Below, piece after piece: positions 20,225-29,017 of a stretch of DNA of 64,000 nt (its first letter is position 1; each line of letters opens with the position of its first letter). A model generated the notes under the pieces. The model saw nothing but the letters and a program-made list of their open reading frames with translations, had not been told where the DNA came from and made no database searches. Both the position numbers and the translations under genes were made by a program. The stretch is taken from NCBI GenBank assembly GCA_948144175.1, contig CANXME010002538.1, forward strand, positions 1,517,501-1,581,500, written 5' to 3'. The stretch comes from Closterium sp. NIES-65. Lineage: Eukaryota; Streptophyta; Zygnematophyceae; Desmidiales; Closteriaceae.

Positions 20225-21060
20225 CAGCGGCTCGGCTCCTCAGCGGCTCAGGCGGCTCGGACGGCTTGGGCGGGTAGGGCGGCTCGGGCGGGTTGGGCGG
20301 CTTGGGCGGCTCGGGCGGCTCGGGCGGCTCGGGCGGCTCGGTCGGCTCGGGCGGCTCGGGCGGCTCGGGCGATGTAGGGCGGCATGGCCGAAGGTAGGTG
20401 GCGGGGCCGCAAGGTAGGTGGCGGGGCCGTAGTGAGAGGGGCGGCGGGGCCGCAGTGAAGGGCGGCGGGGCCGGAAGGTAGGCGGCGGGGCCGCAGTGAA
20501 GGGCAGCGGGGCCGTAACGAGAGGGGCGGCGGGGCCGCAGCGGAGGGCGGCGGGGCCGTAAGGGAGTCGGCGGGGCCGCAGCGAGAGAGGCGGCGGGGCC
20601 GCAGCGAAGGGCGGCGGGGCCGCTCAGACGGGCGGCGGGGCCGCAGCGAAGGGTGGCGGGGCCGCAGTGAAGGGCGGCGGGGCCGCCGTGAAGGGCAGCG
20701 GGGCCGCAGCGAAGGGCGGTGGGGCCGCAGTGAGAGGCGGCGGGGCCGCAGCTAAGATCGGCGGGGCCGCAGCGAAGGGCGGCGGGGCCGCAGTGAGAGG
20801 GGGCGGGGCCGCAGCGAAGACCGGCGGGGCCGCAGCGAAGGGCGGCGGGGCCGCAGCAAAGGGCGGCGGGGCCGCAGCGAAGGGCGGCGGGGCCGCAGCG
20901 AAGGGCGGCAGGGCCGGGACAGGGCGGTGCCGAGGCCGTAGGGCTAGGGCGACGGGGCCGTAGGGCTAGGCGACGGGGCCGCTAGAGAGATGGGGCCGCT
21001 AGGGCATTAGGGCCGCTAGGGCATTGGGGGCCGCTAGGGCGGCTCGACGAAGTGAGAGAG
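20225..21060 (-). repeat. C2 leader repeats
   Basis: Two arrays: a 9-bp (GGCTCGGGC)n block at about 20250-20370, then about 30 units of roughly 20 bp around GGCGGGGCCGCAGCGAAG (20395-20930). This is the longest leader array of the minus-strand copies. A long plus-strand Gly-Ala frame through it is a composition artefact. Confidence 0.88.
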
Positions 21061-21129
21061 GGGAGCGCGACTCGGGCGGAGCGCGCTCCGGGCAGGAAAA
21101 AAAAGTTCGATGTGGTGGGCCCTAGGCAC

Positions 21130-21159
21130 AGTTCCCACGAGGGAACCTGCTCGATACCA
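21130..21159 (-). promoter_or_regulatory. C2 primer site and leader hairpin
   Basis: Minus strand: TGGTATCGAGCAGG next to the LTR, then a perfect stem GTTCCC / GGGAAC with loop TCGT, and 11 bases later GGGCCCAC. The first part pairs with initiator-Met tRNA in plant Copia elements. Confidence 0.85.
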
Positions 21160-21286
21160 TGAGAAAGTTAGAATGAGAATGAAATGACTAAGTGAAAGTT
21201 GGGTACAAATACAAACCCTAGAAAGCTGTACCCCATATGTGCTACCCCACTATAGCCTACAATAGCTATGTCATATATATCTGACA
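21160..21286 (-). repeat. C2 5' LTR
   Basis: 127 bp, directly followed on the minus strand by the primer site TGGTATCGAGCAGG. It is closely related to the C9 LTR at 53322-53447. Confidence 0.93.
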
Positions 21287-21702
21287 GACGTTGCTGACGT
21301 CAGCAATTCGCTCTAATTACAGTCCTGTCAAATCATAACACATAAACAAACGTTTGAGAACTGAAATTGTATGAAACGCAACTACCACGTATACACATTA
21401 TCATAAAAAATTAGTAACCTGTCCTCAACTATATGTCAAAACATCTGTATTTCATGATTATTTTAAAACATGGAAATCACACAATTTACTACAATCCAAC
21501 AACGACAAAGAAATCAAAGTCGTTCTAAATTCTTACGCATGTTACGAGTGTTGCTTCGCAACCCTAAGATGATTTCGTCGCCTCTTGGTTTTTTTTTTGC
21601 TCGCCTTGTCATCCACTTGGTAAGACGTGGTTGTGCATGCCTTTAGTGCATGTGGGCTGGTGCTTTGAACCATGGACATGCTTGTCCATCGTGCTTTGTC
21701 TT

Positions 21703-21783
<81 letters not shown>

Positions 21784-22237
21784 CGCGCTTTCTCTCTCTC
21801 TCTCATGCTCTGCACCTCCTCTGTGGTGTCTAGAGGCTCTTTGCAAAAATACTAAACCAAGGAACTTTTTATTAAATCAACCAACACACATTGCAATGCT
21901 TCCTAGCATTCATCACCCCACCGGGTGGCCAAATACATGGGACCGAGGGGTTGTTGTTCCCCTTCCCTATCCTAGGCCCAAAGCCTATTACTACCCTTCA
22001 CTAGGGCTGGCCTCTTGCCATCGCAAACCCCTAGGGCTGCCCACGGTTTCCGCACTCAAGAATGCACCGTGCCTAGCGCCCAAGGCGCCTAATCCCTTGG
22101 CCCGCTCCTACACCACCGGAGCGGGTCCTTGGCCTCCATGCCCGTTCCTAGGGCAGGCACTTGCCACATGTCCCGCCTGGCCGCAGCGGAAGAACGAGCC
22201 CCGAAACCCACGACAATTGGCCGTGGGCGGGGGGGCC
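21287..22237. other. Spacer between C2 and C3
   Basis: It begins with gacgttgctgacgtcag, resembling the left flank of C2. AT-rich DNA to about 21600 is followed by a (TC)n tract and GC-richer, hairpin-prone sequence. The last 120 bases, on the minus strand, hold the zinc-knuckle end of the gag-like pseudogene described at 29018-30608. Confidence 0.5.
21704..21804. repeat. (TC)n microsatellite
   Basis: About 38 TC units to 21780, a short gtgcgcgct break, then seven more units. Long Arg-Glu or Leu-Ser frames through it are artefacts. Confidence 0.97.
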
Positions 22238-22370
22238 TGTCAAACATTATATATGTTGTGTTAGTTTAGGCTAGAGTGGGTTAGCCTATAGGGGGTACAC
22301 AATTCTAGGGTTAGGTACTTGTACTGTTTTCACTACTAGTTCCATTCATTCCTGTTCAGTTATTCCAACA
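22238..22370 (+). repeat. C3 5' LTR
   Basis: 133 bp, TG...CA. It contains GGGGGTACACAATTCTAGGG and TTGTAC, the family inverted repeat in diverged form. Confidence 0.96.
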
Positions 22371-22416
22371 TGGTATAGAGCAGGTCCTTCCTAGGACCGA
22401 AATTTTCAACGGGCCC
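22371..22416 (+). promoter_or_regulatory. C3 primer site and leader hairpin
   Basis: TGGTATAGAGCAGG, then a stem GGTCCT / AGGACC with loop TCCT (22383-22398), then GGGCCCACC at 22411. Compared with C2 the stem sequence has changed on both sides and stays paired. Confidence 0.85.
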
Positions 22417-22496
22417 ACCACTACGTAACTACCTACCTACCTACCTACCTACCTGTGCCCTAGGGCGCCTCGGTGTGTCACGACCCTAGAGGCCCC

Positions 22497-23210
22497 TCTT
22501 GACGGCCCCGCGCTAGCCCTGTTCAGGCCCCGTCGGCCCCGTTTCAGGCCCCGTCGTCCCCGCGCTATCCCCTCTCAGGCCCCGTCGGCCCCGCGCTAGC
22601 CCCATTCAGGCCCCGATAGGCCCCGCGCTAGACCCGTTCAGGCCCCGTCGGCCCCGTTTCAGGCCCCGTCGGCCCCGCGCTAGCCCCGTCCAGGCCCCGT
22701 CGGCCCCGTGCTAGCCCCGTTAAGGCCCCGATCGACCCGCGATAGCCCCGTTCAGGCCCCGTCGGCCCCGTTTCAGGCCCCGTCGGCCCCGTTTCAGGCC
22801 CCGTCGGCCCCGCGCTAGCCCCGTTCAGGCCCCGTCGGCCCCGTTTCAGGCCCCGTCGGCCCCGTTTCAGGCCCCGTCGGCCCCGCGCTAGCCCCTTTCA
22901 GGCCCCGTCGGCCCCGTGCTAGCCCCGTCGGCCCCGCGCTAGCCCCGCTCAGGCCCCGATCGGCCCCGCGCTCGCCCCTCTAGGGCCCCAACCGGCCCCG
23001 TGCCGACCTCGCCGACCCGTGCCCACTGCTCCTAGAGGCCCCGGACGGCCCGTTCCCGCCGCAGCCCGCGACCGAACCGAGCCGCGTGACCCGAGCCGCG
23101 CGACCCGAGCCGCGCGCCCCGAGCCGAGCTGCGCGCCCTGAGCCGAGCCGCGCAACCCAGCCGAACCGCGCGACCCGACCTGAACCGAGCCTCGCCGCCC
23201 TGCCCTACCT
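22497..23210 (+). repeat. C3 leader repeats
   Basis: About 20 units built from GGCCCCGTCGGCCCCG and CGCGCTAGCCCCGTTCA (22497-22985), then a CGAGCCGCGCGACC block (23080-23180). Function unknown. Confidence 0.85.
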
Positions 23211-23263
23211 GGTTCGTCCTACTTGCTTCTCCTACTGCTACTGCTGCTATTTCTACTGTTCCT

Positions 23264-23878
23264 ATGGCAAGCCCACAGGTTCTCGTGTTCGATGCTGAGG
23301 GCCGCCCTGTGAAGTTTGACACCTGGCTCGATGACCTGCACCTCTACCTACAGCTCACAGCCAAGGATGACATCTCACTGTACGATCACGCCCTAGGCCA
23401 TGTCACTGCCCCTGCTGCTACTGCTGACAGCACTGCTCGCTCACAGTGGCAGACTCGTGATGCCCATGCTCGCTTCGCCATTCGCAACTCCCTGCCGATA
23501 GACGAACGCGAGCACTTTGGTCAGCACAAGACTGCACAGGCATTGTACACAGCTGTAGTTGCTCGCTACTCCTCACCTGCCTCTGCCGCGCTAGGCCGTC
23601 TCTCCCTCCCCTACCTGTTTCCCGACCTGGCCTCCTTTCACACAGTCGCTGACCTCATCACGCACCTCCGTACTAGTGAGGCTCGCTTCCGTGCCGCCAT
23701 GCCTGCTGAGTTCCTTGCCACGCACCTCCCTCCACTCTGGCTCACTCTCTACCACCTAGTCACCCGCCTCCCTGACACACTGCGTGCTGTCAGGGACCAC
23801 TTCCTAGCTCGTTGCCCCACTGAGCTCACCATTGCCCTCCTCGAGAAGGAGCTACTTGCAGGTGAGACTAGCATATGT
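23264..23878 (+). pseudogene. C3 gag, N-terminal part
   Basis: ATG at 23264 gives MASPQVLVFDAEGRPVKFD, the family gag start in a diverged form. About 205 codons follow the capsid-like region (AQALYTAVVARYSSPASAAL, SFHTVADLITHLRTSEARF, VTRLPDTLRAVRDHF). The frame leaves gag at LLAGETSI and enters unrelated DNA, stopping at 23902. The Gly-rich tail, knuckle and protease are absent. The Pro run that is a C homopolymer in other copies is normal sequence here (HLPPLWLTLYH). Confidence 0.9.
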
Positions 23879-24105
23879 CAGAATATTATCTTATTGTTCT
23901 AGCCACTCGTGACGTAGAGGAGAAGCCCGCCGCGCGCCACGGGGCGCACAGCGGGCAATGAACCGCCGCGCGCCTCGGGGCGCACGGCGGGCAGAAAACC
24001 GCCGCGCGCCTCGGGGCGCACGGCGGGAGGAAAAAGTAGCAGCGGAAGCAAGGTGGGGACACACCCACAGGATCGATCCAAGGGGATCGACCTGCTCTGA
24101 TAGCA
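23874..24105 (-). mobile_element. T1-like fragment inside C3
   Basis: It replaces the gag tail to protease of C3. The minus strand reads a primer-site-like TGCTATCAGAGCAGG, then CTTCCGCTGC (also found at the same place in T1), then three hairpins (23926-23954, 23963-23990, 23999-24026) capped by ACGG or TCGG like those of T1. Both junctions fall at TGTCAG: gcatatgtcag on the left and agcatgtcagg on the right. No full LTR is present. Confidence 0.65.
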
Positions 24106-25412
24106 TGTCAGGTCTCCACCTCCCCTCGTTCTCTACAAACTTGGTGGCAGGATGTGCGCTCCAGGACGGGGGTGTTCACCAGTTCACCCCTGCCTACGAG
24201 CGCGTGACACACTGCACGTGTGCCCGTACGGGCCGTCACTTGGCTACCTTCACTCGGCAGCCGGGGTCGGACCTGTACACACTGACTACTGAGTCCCCTC
24301 ATGTTGCTGCGTCTGCGTCCGCGTCCGCGTCAAGTCAGCTGTCCGCCCCCTGCTCGTGTCGCTCTCTGGCACACGAGACTGTCCTCTGGCACCACCGCCT
24401 TGGCCACCCGTCTGTGCAACGCCTTCGTGCCATGCACTCCCGGTACCTTGTCTCTGGCCTGCCCAGGGTCCTTCTTGCCCTCCCACCCTCGCCTGCTCCT
24501 ACCTGTCTCCCCTGTGTCAAGGGACGGCAGCATGCCGCTCGTCACTCCTCCTCGTTCCCCTCGAAGACTGCTCCCTTGCAGACGCTCCACATGGACATGT
24601 GGGGCCCAGCCCGCGTCCGTGGTCAGGGTCAGGAGAGGTACTTCCTGATAGGTGCTGACGACTACTCGCGCTACACCTCGGTCTTCCCCTTGCGCACCAA
24701 GGGTGAGGTCCCTGATGTCTTGAACCCTTGGATCCGCAGAGCCCGTCTCAAGCTCAACGAGCGTTTTCACTCGGACTTTCCTGTCCTACGCTTGCACTCT
24801 GAAAGAGGTGGTGAGTTCTCCTCCGACCTCTTGGCAGCCTACTGTGCTGAGCACGGCATTGAGCAGTCGTTCACGCTTCCGACCTCTCCACAGCAGAATG
24901 GGGTTGCGGAGCGCCGCATTGGCCTGGTCATGGAGGTCGCCCATACCTCCTTGATCCATGCGGCTGCCCCCCACTTTCTGTGGCCGTTTGCAGTCCGGTA
25001 CGCTGCGCATCAGCTCAAACTCTGGCCCCGTGTCTCCTTGCCGGAGACCTCGCCCACACTGCAATGGACGAGGGAGGTTGGCGATGCGTCACGTTTCCAG
25101 GTCTGGGGGTCTCGAGCTTTTGTTCGCGATACGTCTGCGGACAAGCTCTCCTCCCGTGCTGTTCCCTGCGTCTTCCTCGGCTTTGTCCCGGACGCGTCTG
25201 GTTGGCAGTTTTACCACTCCACCTCGCGCCGAGTCTTGCCCTCCCAGGACGTCACTTTTGACGAGTCCGTCCCCAACTACCGCCTCTTCCCCTACCGCAC
25301 TGCCCCGCTCCCCCCCCCCGCCTCTCTTCCTCGCCCCAGGTGCTGCTGTTGCAAAACCCCTCCCCACTCAGGGTGCCGCTCCCTCAGGTGTGTCTCAGGT
25401 AGACCTGGTTGA
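24106..25412 (+). pseudogene. C3 protease end and integrase
   Basis: The frame resumes at LSGLHLPSFSTNLV (family protease C terminus), then the GAG_pre-integrase HRLGH ... CLPC motif and integrase. Catalytic positions: D in LHMDMWGP, then E in LHSERGGEF where the family has D, and E in NGVAERRIG; the middle Asp is thus replaced. The frame breaks at about 25310 in a run of ten C's, the same hotspot as in C1. It continues one frame over as PLFLAPGAAVAKPLP into the linker. Confidence 0.9.
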
Positions 25413-25448
25413 GCCTATTGAGGTAGCTGTCGACTCTCGTCCTGCTGG

Positions 25449-25670
25449 GGGTGCTGAGCCTGGGGGTCTGGAGCCTGGGGGTGTGGAGCCTGAGGGTGTG
25501 GAGCCTGGGGGTGTGGAGCCTGGGGGTGTGGAGCCTGGGGGTGCTGATCTTGGGGGTGTGGAGCCTGTGGGTGTGGAGCCTGGGGGTGTGGAGCCTGGGG
25601 GTGCTGAGCCTGGGGGTGTGGGGCCTGGGGGTGCTGAGCTTGGGGGTACTGAGCTTTGGGGTGCTGAGCC
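25449..25670 (+). repeat. 15-bp in-frame repeats in the C3 linker
   Basis: About 14 units of GGTGTGGAGCCTGGG (Gly-Val-Glu-Pro-Gly), with local variants such as GCTGAGC. Confidence 0.9.
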
Positions 25671-25959
25671 GCAGAGTCCAGAGTCTGGGGGTTCTGGGTC
25701 AGGAGGTACTGGGCCTGGGAGTCCTACACCTGGAGGAGCCCTCTCCTCAAAGCAGCTGCGTACGTGGTACTTAGAGTACTGCAGCCTCTGGAGAGGTTCC
25801 GCTCGTGCCGGACGTACTGCTGGGACTGGTGCTAGTGCTTCTTCTCCCGTTAGGGAGCTCCCCTCCCGCGAGCGGATCCGTTAGTGGTACGAGCGGCGCT
25901 GCACTCTTCGGGGTGGCGTGCCTCGTGTTGCGGACAACGCTGCTGTTGGAGCTGCTGCT

Positions 25960-26340
25960 GGTGCTAAGGACCCAGGCGTTGGAGCTGCTGCTGGTGCTGC
26001 GGACCCGGGCGTTGGAGCTGCTGCTGGTGCTGAGGACCCGGGCGTTGGAGCTGCTGCTGATGCTGCGCACCCGGGCGTTAGAGGTGCTGCTGGTGCTGAG
26101 GACCTGGGCGTTGGAGCTACTGCTGGTGCTGAGGACCCGGGCGTTGAAGCTGCTGCTGGTGCTGCAGACCCGGGCGTTGGAGCTGCCGCTGGTGCTGAGG
26201 ACCTGGGCGTTGGAGCTGCTGCTGGTGCTGAGGACCCGGGCGTTGGAGCTGCTGCTGGTGCTGCGGACCCGGGCATTGGAGCTGCAGCTCGTACAGAGGA
26301 TCCGGGCATTGGGCCTGCTGCTGGTGCTGCGGACCCTGGT
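25960..26340 (+). repeat. 33-bp in-frame minisatellite in the C3 linker
   Basis: About 11 copies of an 11-codon unit encoding DPGVGAAAGAE, in the frame that leads into RT. The unit length is a multiple of three and all copies keep the frame. Confidence 0.93.
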
Positions 26341-26344
26341 GCGG

Positions 26345-28647
26345 GTGTCCCTGCTGGCTCTGGTGTCGCTACACGGTCACGGCCGTACTTTGTTCCGCTC
26401 CTTCAGCAGGTTCTTGGTCAGCTCCCTCCTCCTTGTCCTCCTCCCTCCTTAGCGTGTCCTCCATCTGTCCAGTTGCAGACGCCGTTACCGTCTGCCTCCT
26501 CTCTCCCTGGTCCTGCTCCTTACACTGGTCAGACTGGAGGTCTTACTGAGCGTCGTGAGCCTGAGTCTCGTCCTGCGTCGCTTGAGTCTCGTCCTGAGTC
26601 GCCTGTCCGCACTGCTCTCTCTAGTAGTCGTGTCCAGTGTCAGCGTCTTCCTGCTGTCCCAGGCACTCACCGGATGGCGCTTCGTCCGTCCACTGCTCCA
26701 CAGCGTGTCCCACCGCCGTCTCCTCCTGCTTCCTCTCTTCCTGCTCTTGCTGACCCTGGGTCAGACTCTCTTCGTGCTGCCAGTCCTACTGTCACGCGTC
26801 TCCTAGCTACTGTTGTCACTGACCCTTCCTTTGAGTCTGCCTTAGTTGCTGAGCTTGTCGACTTTGCTGCTCGCTGTCATCTAGACTACGCGGCTAGCCT
26901 AGTTGCTGAGTCTGAGTGTGTCTGTCCTCCGTCCGTCGGGGGTGAGTGTGCTCTTGGCACTGACGTCCTTGAGGACAGGCAGGAGGAGTTTGAGTGCTTT
27001 GCTGCTGCTTTGCCCCATCTCGTGTCCATGCTTGTTGCCCCTGAAGGAGACCCAGATGCACCAGACATCCCGACCCCACGCTCTTACGCAGAGGCGATGG
27101 CCGGTCCGTACTCCTCCCAGTGGCAGTCAGCCATGGACACAGACATGGCTTCTTGGAAGTCCACAGGCACCTACGTCGACGAGGTTCCCCCGCCTGGGGC
27201 GAACATCGTTAGTGGCATGTGGATTTTCAGGGTGAAGCGGCCGCCGAGCTCTCCGCCTGTCTTCAAGGCGCGTTACGTTGCACGAGGCTTCAGTCACCGA
27301 GAGGGAGTTGACTTCTTCCAGACCTTCTCCCCGACCCCGAAGATGACCACTCTTCGGGTTCTGCTGCACGTCGCCGCTCAGCGTGACTACGAGCTCCACT
27401 CGCTTGACTTCAGCACTGCTTTCGTGCAGGGCAGCCTGCACGAGGAGATCTGGCTGCGCCGTCCACCTGGCTTCACTGGGTCCTTCCCTCCTGGTACCCA
27501 GTGAAGCCTCCGACGGCCAGTCTACGGTCTCCGCCAGGCACCGCGTGAGTGGCACGATACACTGAGGACTACGCTTGCGGCTCTTGGGTTTGCTTCCTCT
27601 ACTGTCGACCCGTCGCTGTTTCTACGCACCGACACCTCACTACCGCCGTTCTACGTCCTTGTGTACGTCGACGACTTGATCTTTGCTACTGCTTACACTG
27701 TGGCACTCGCCCACGTGAAGTCGGAGCTGTAGAAGAGACACACGTGCACAGACCTGGGTGAACTGACAAGCTATCTTGGCTTGCGGATCACCCGGGACAG
27801 AGCACGCCGCACCATCACCTTGACTCAGTCACACATGGTGCAGCAGGTCCTTCAGCTCTTCCGCTTCACGTACTCCTCGCCTCAGCCCACCCCTCTGCCT
27901 ACCGGTCACTCGCTCTCAGCTCTGCCTTCGGATGAGTCCGTAGAGCCGAGTGGCCCGTATCCAGAGCTTGTGGGTTGCCTCATGTACGTGATGACCTGCA
28001 CTCGACCAGACCTTGCATACCCTCTCAGCATTCTTGCACGCTATGTCGCTCCCGGCCGTCACCGGAAGGAGCACATCGATATAGCTAAGAGGGTGTTGCG
28101 CTACTTGTGCAGTACGTCGGGCATGGGGCTAGTGCTTGGAGGGCGAGTCCCAGTTGTTCTCACTGGGCACTCAGACGCTTCTTGGGCAGACGACCAGGCT
28201 ACTCAGCGGTCGTCTCAGGGTTTCTCCTTCAGTCTTGGCTCTGGTTCTGTTTCTTGGCGTTCTACTCGCTCTTCTTCTGTTCTCAGCTCCAGTTGTGAGG
28301 CTGAGATCTACGCCACAGCCATGGCGGCCCAGGAGCTACGCTGGCTCACCTACTTGCTGACCGACCTTGGAGAGCAGCCTCATTCTCCTCCAGTGCTATA
28401 CGTCGACAACAAGGCAGCCGTTGCCTTGTGTGAGGAGCACAGACTGGAGCACAGAACGAAGCACATTGCTCTGCGTTACTTCCTTGCTCGAGAGCTGCAG
28501 CAGCGTGGTCAGCTTCGCCTGCGTTACGTGGCCTCTGAGGCCAACACTGCTGATGTGTTCACCAAGGCGCTTCAGCCTTGTGACCATCAACGCTTTTCCA
28601 CTCTTCTAGGCCTTGTGCCTACTGGACCTCACTTGCTTACTTCTTGA
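26345..28647 (+). pseudogene. C3 RT and RNase H
   Basis: The frame from the minisatellite leads into the conserved pre-RT block (LVAELVDFAARCHLDYAASLVAE), then RT (SGMWIFRVKRPPSSPPVFKA, SLDFSTAFVQGSLHEEIWL). A TGG to TGA stop follows at about 27502 (GTQWSLRRP). The YVDD motif appears at about 27665 with ATAYTV after it. A CAG to TAG at about 27730 sits at the same codon as in C1 and C10. RNase H from 27781 is open to its natural end at 28647 (HSDASW, CEAEIYA, VDNKAAVALC, KHIALRYFL). Confidence 0.92.
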
Positions 28648-28884
28648 GTCTGTTTGTACTGTGATTTCTACATATATATACACTTGCATGTTTACTCTTG
28701 CTAGGTTGTGATCATTGTACCTTTTGCTCTATTATAAACCTGCATGTGAACTGGTCTTGTGACCACTTGCTTGTGCTCGGAATTTGTGTGGTATCCTTGA
28801 GATCCACCCTGAGCTTGTTTTGCCTTGCTTTGCCTTGACTGGTCTTGTGACCCCTAGTTCTCCCCCACTTTGCCTATGGGGGTG

Positions 28885-29017
28885 TGTCAAACATTATATA
28901 TGTTGTGTTAGTTTAGGCTACAGTGGGTTAGCCTATAGGGGGTACACAATTCTAGGGTTAGGTACTTGTACCGTTTTCACTGCTAGTTCGATTCATTCCT
29001 GTTCAGTTATTCCAACA
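28885..29017 (+). repeat. C3 3' LTR
   Basis: 133 bp, nearly identical to 22238-22370. It is preceded by CTATGGGGGTG and followed by the target duplication gggcc. Confidence 0.96.

Larger units (their letters stand above)
13711..21286 (-). mobile_element. C2: complete Copia element
   Basis: A 7576-bp element with 127-bp LTRs at both ends (13711-13837 and 21160-21286), differing at five sites by eye (about 96% identity). The flanks are gacgc (13706-13710) and gacgt (21287-21291), a 4-of-5 match to a target duplication. A primer site complementary to initiator tRNA lies at 21146-21159 and a polypurine hairpin at 13840-13860. All Copia domains are present in order. It is structurally complete but carries many stops. 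Confidence 0.95.
22238..29017 (+). mobile_element. C3: complete Copia element with internal deletion
   Basis: A 6780-bp plus-strand element. The 133-bp LTRs (22238-22370, 28885-29017) start TGTCAAAC and end CCAACA. A perfect 5-bp duplication, gggcc, lies at 22233-22237 and 29018-29022. The primer site TGGTATAGAGCAGG follows the 5' LTR, and the polypurine hairpin (28862-28882) precedes the 3' LTR. The gag C terminus, knuckle and protease are missing, replaced by a 230-bp fragment of a T1-like element, so C3 could only move with proteins supplied in trans. The LTRs differ at only a few sites by eye. Confidence 0.97.

Noticed and set aside
20667-20963. Gly-Ala repeat protein on the plus strand
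   Set aside because: It is the antisense reading of the C2 leader array, with no start context or conserved ends.
21609-22264. Arg-Glu and Leu-Ser repeat proteins
   Set aside because: They are readings of the (TC)n microsatellite.
22371-22384. tRNA gene near the LTR
   Set aside because: The tRNA-like sequence is only the primer-binding complement; no cloverleaf or B box is present.
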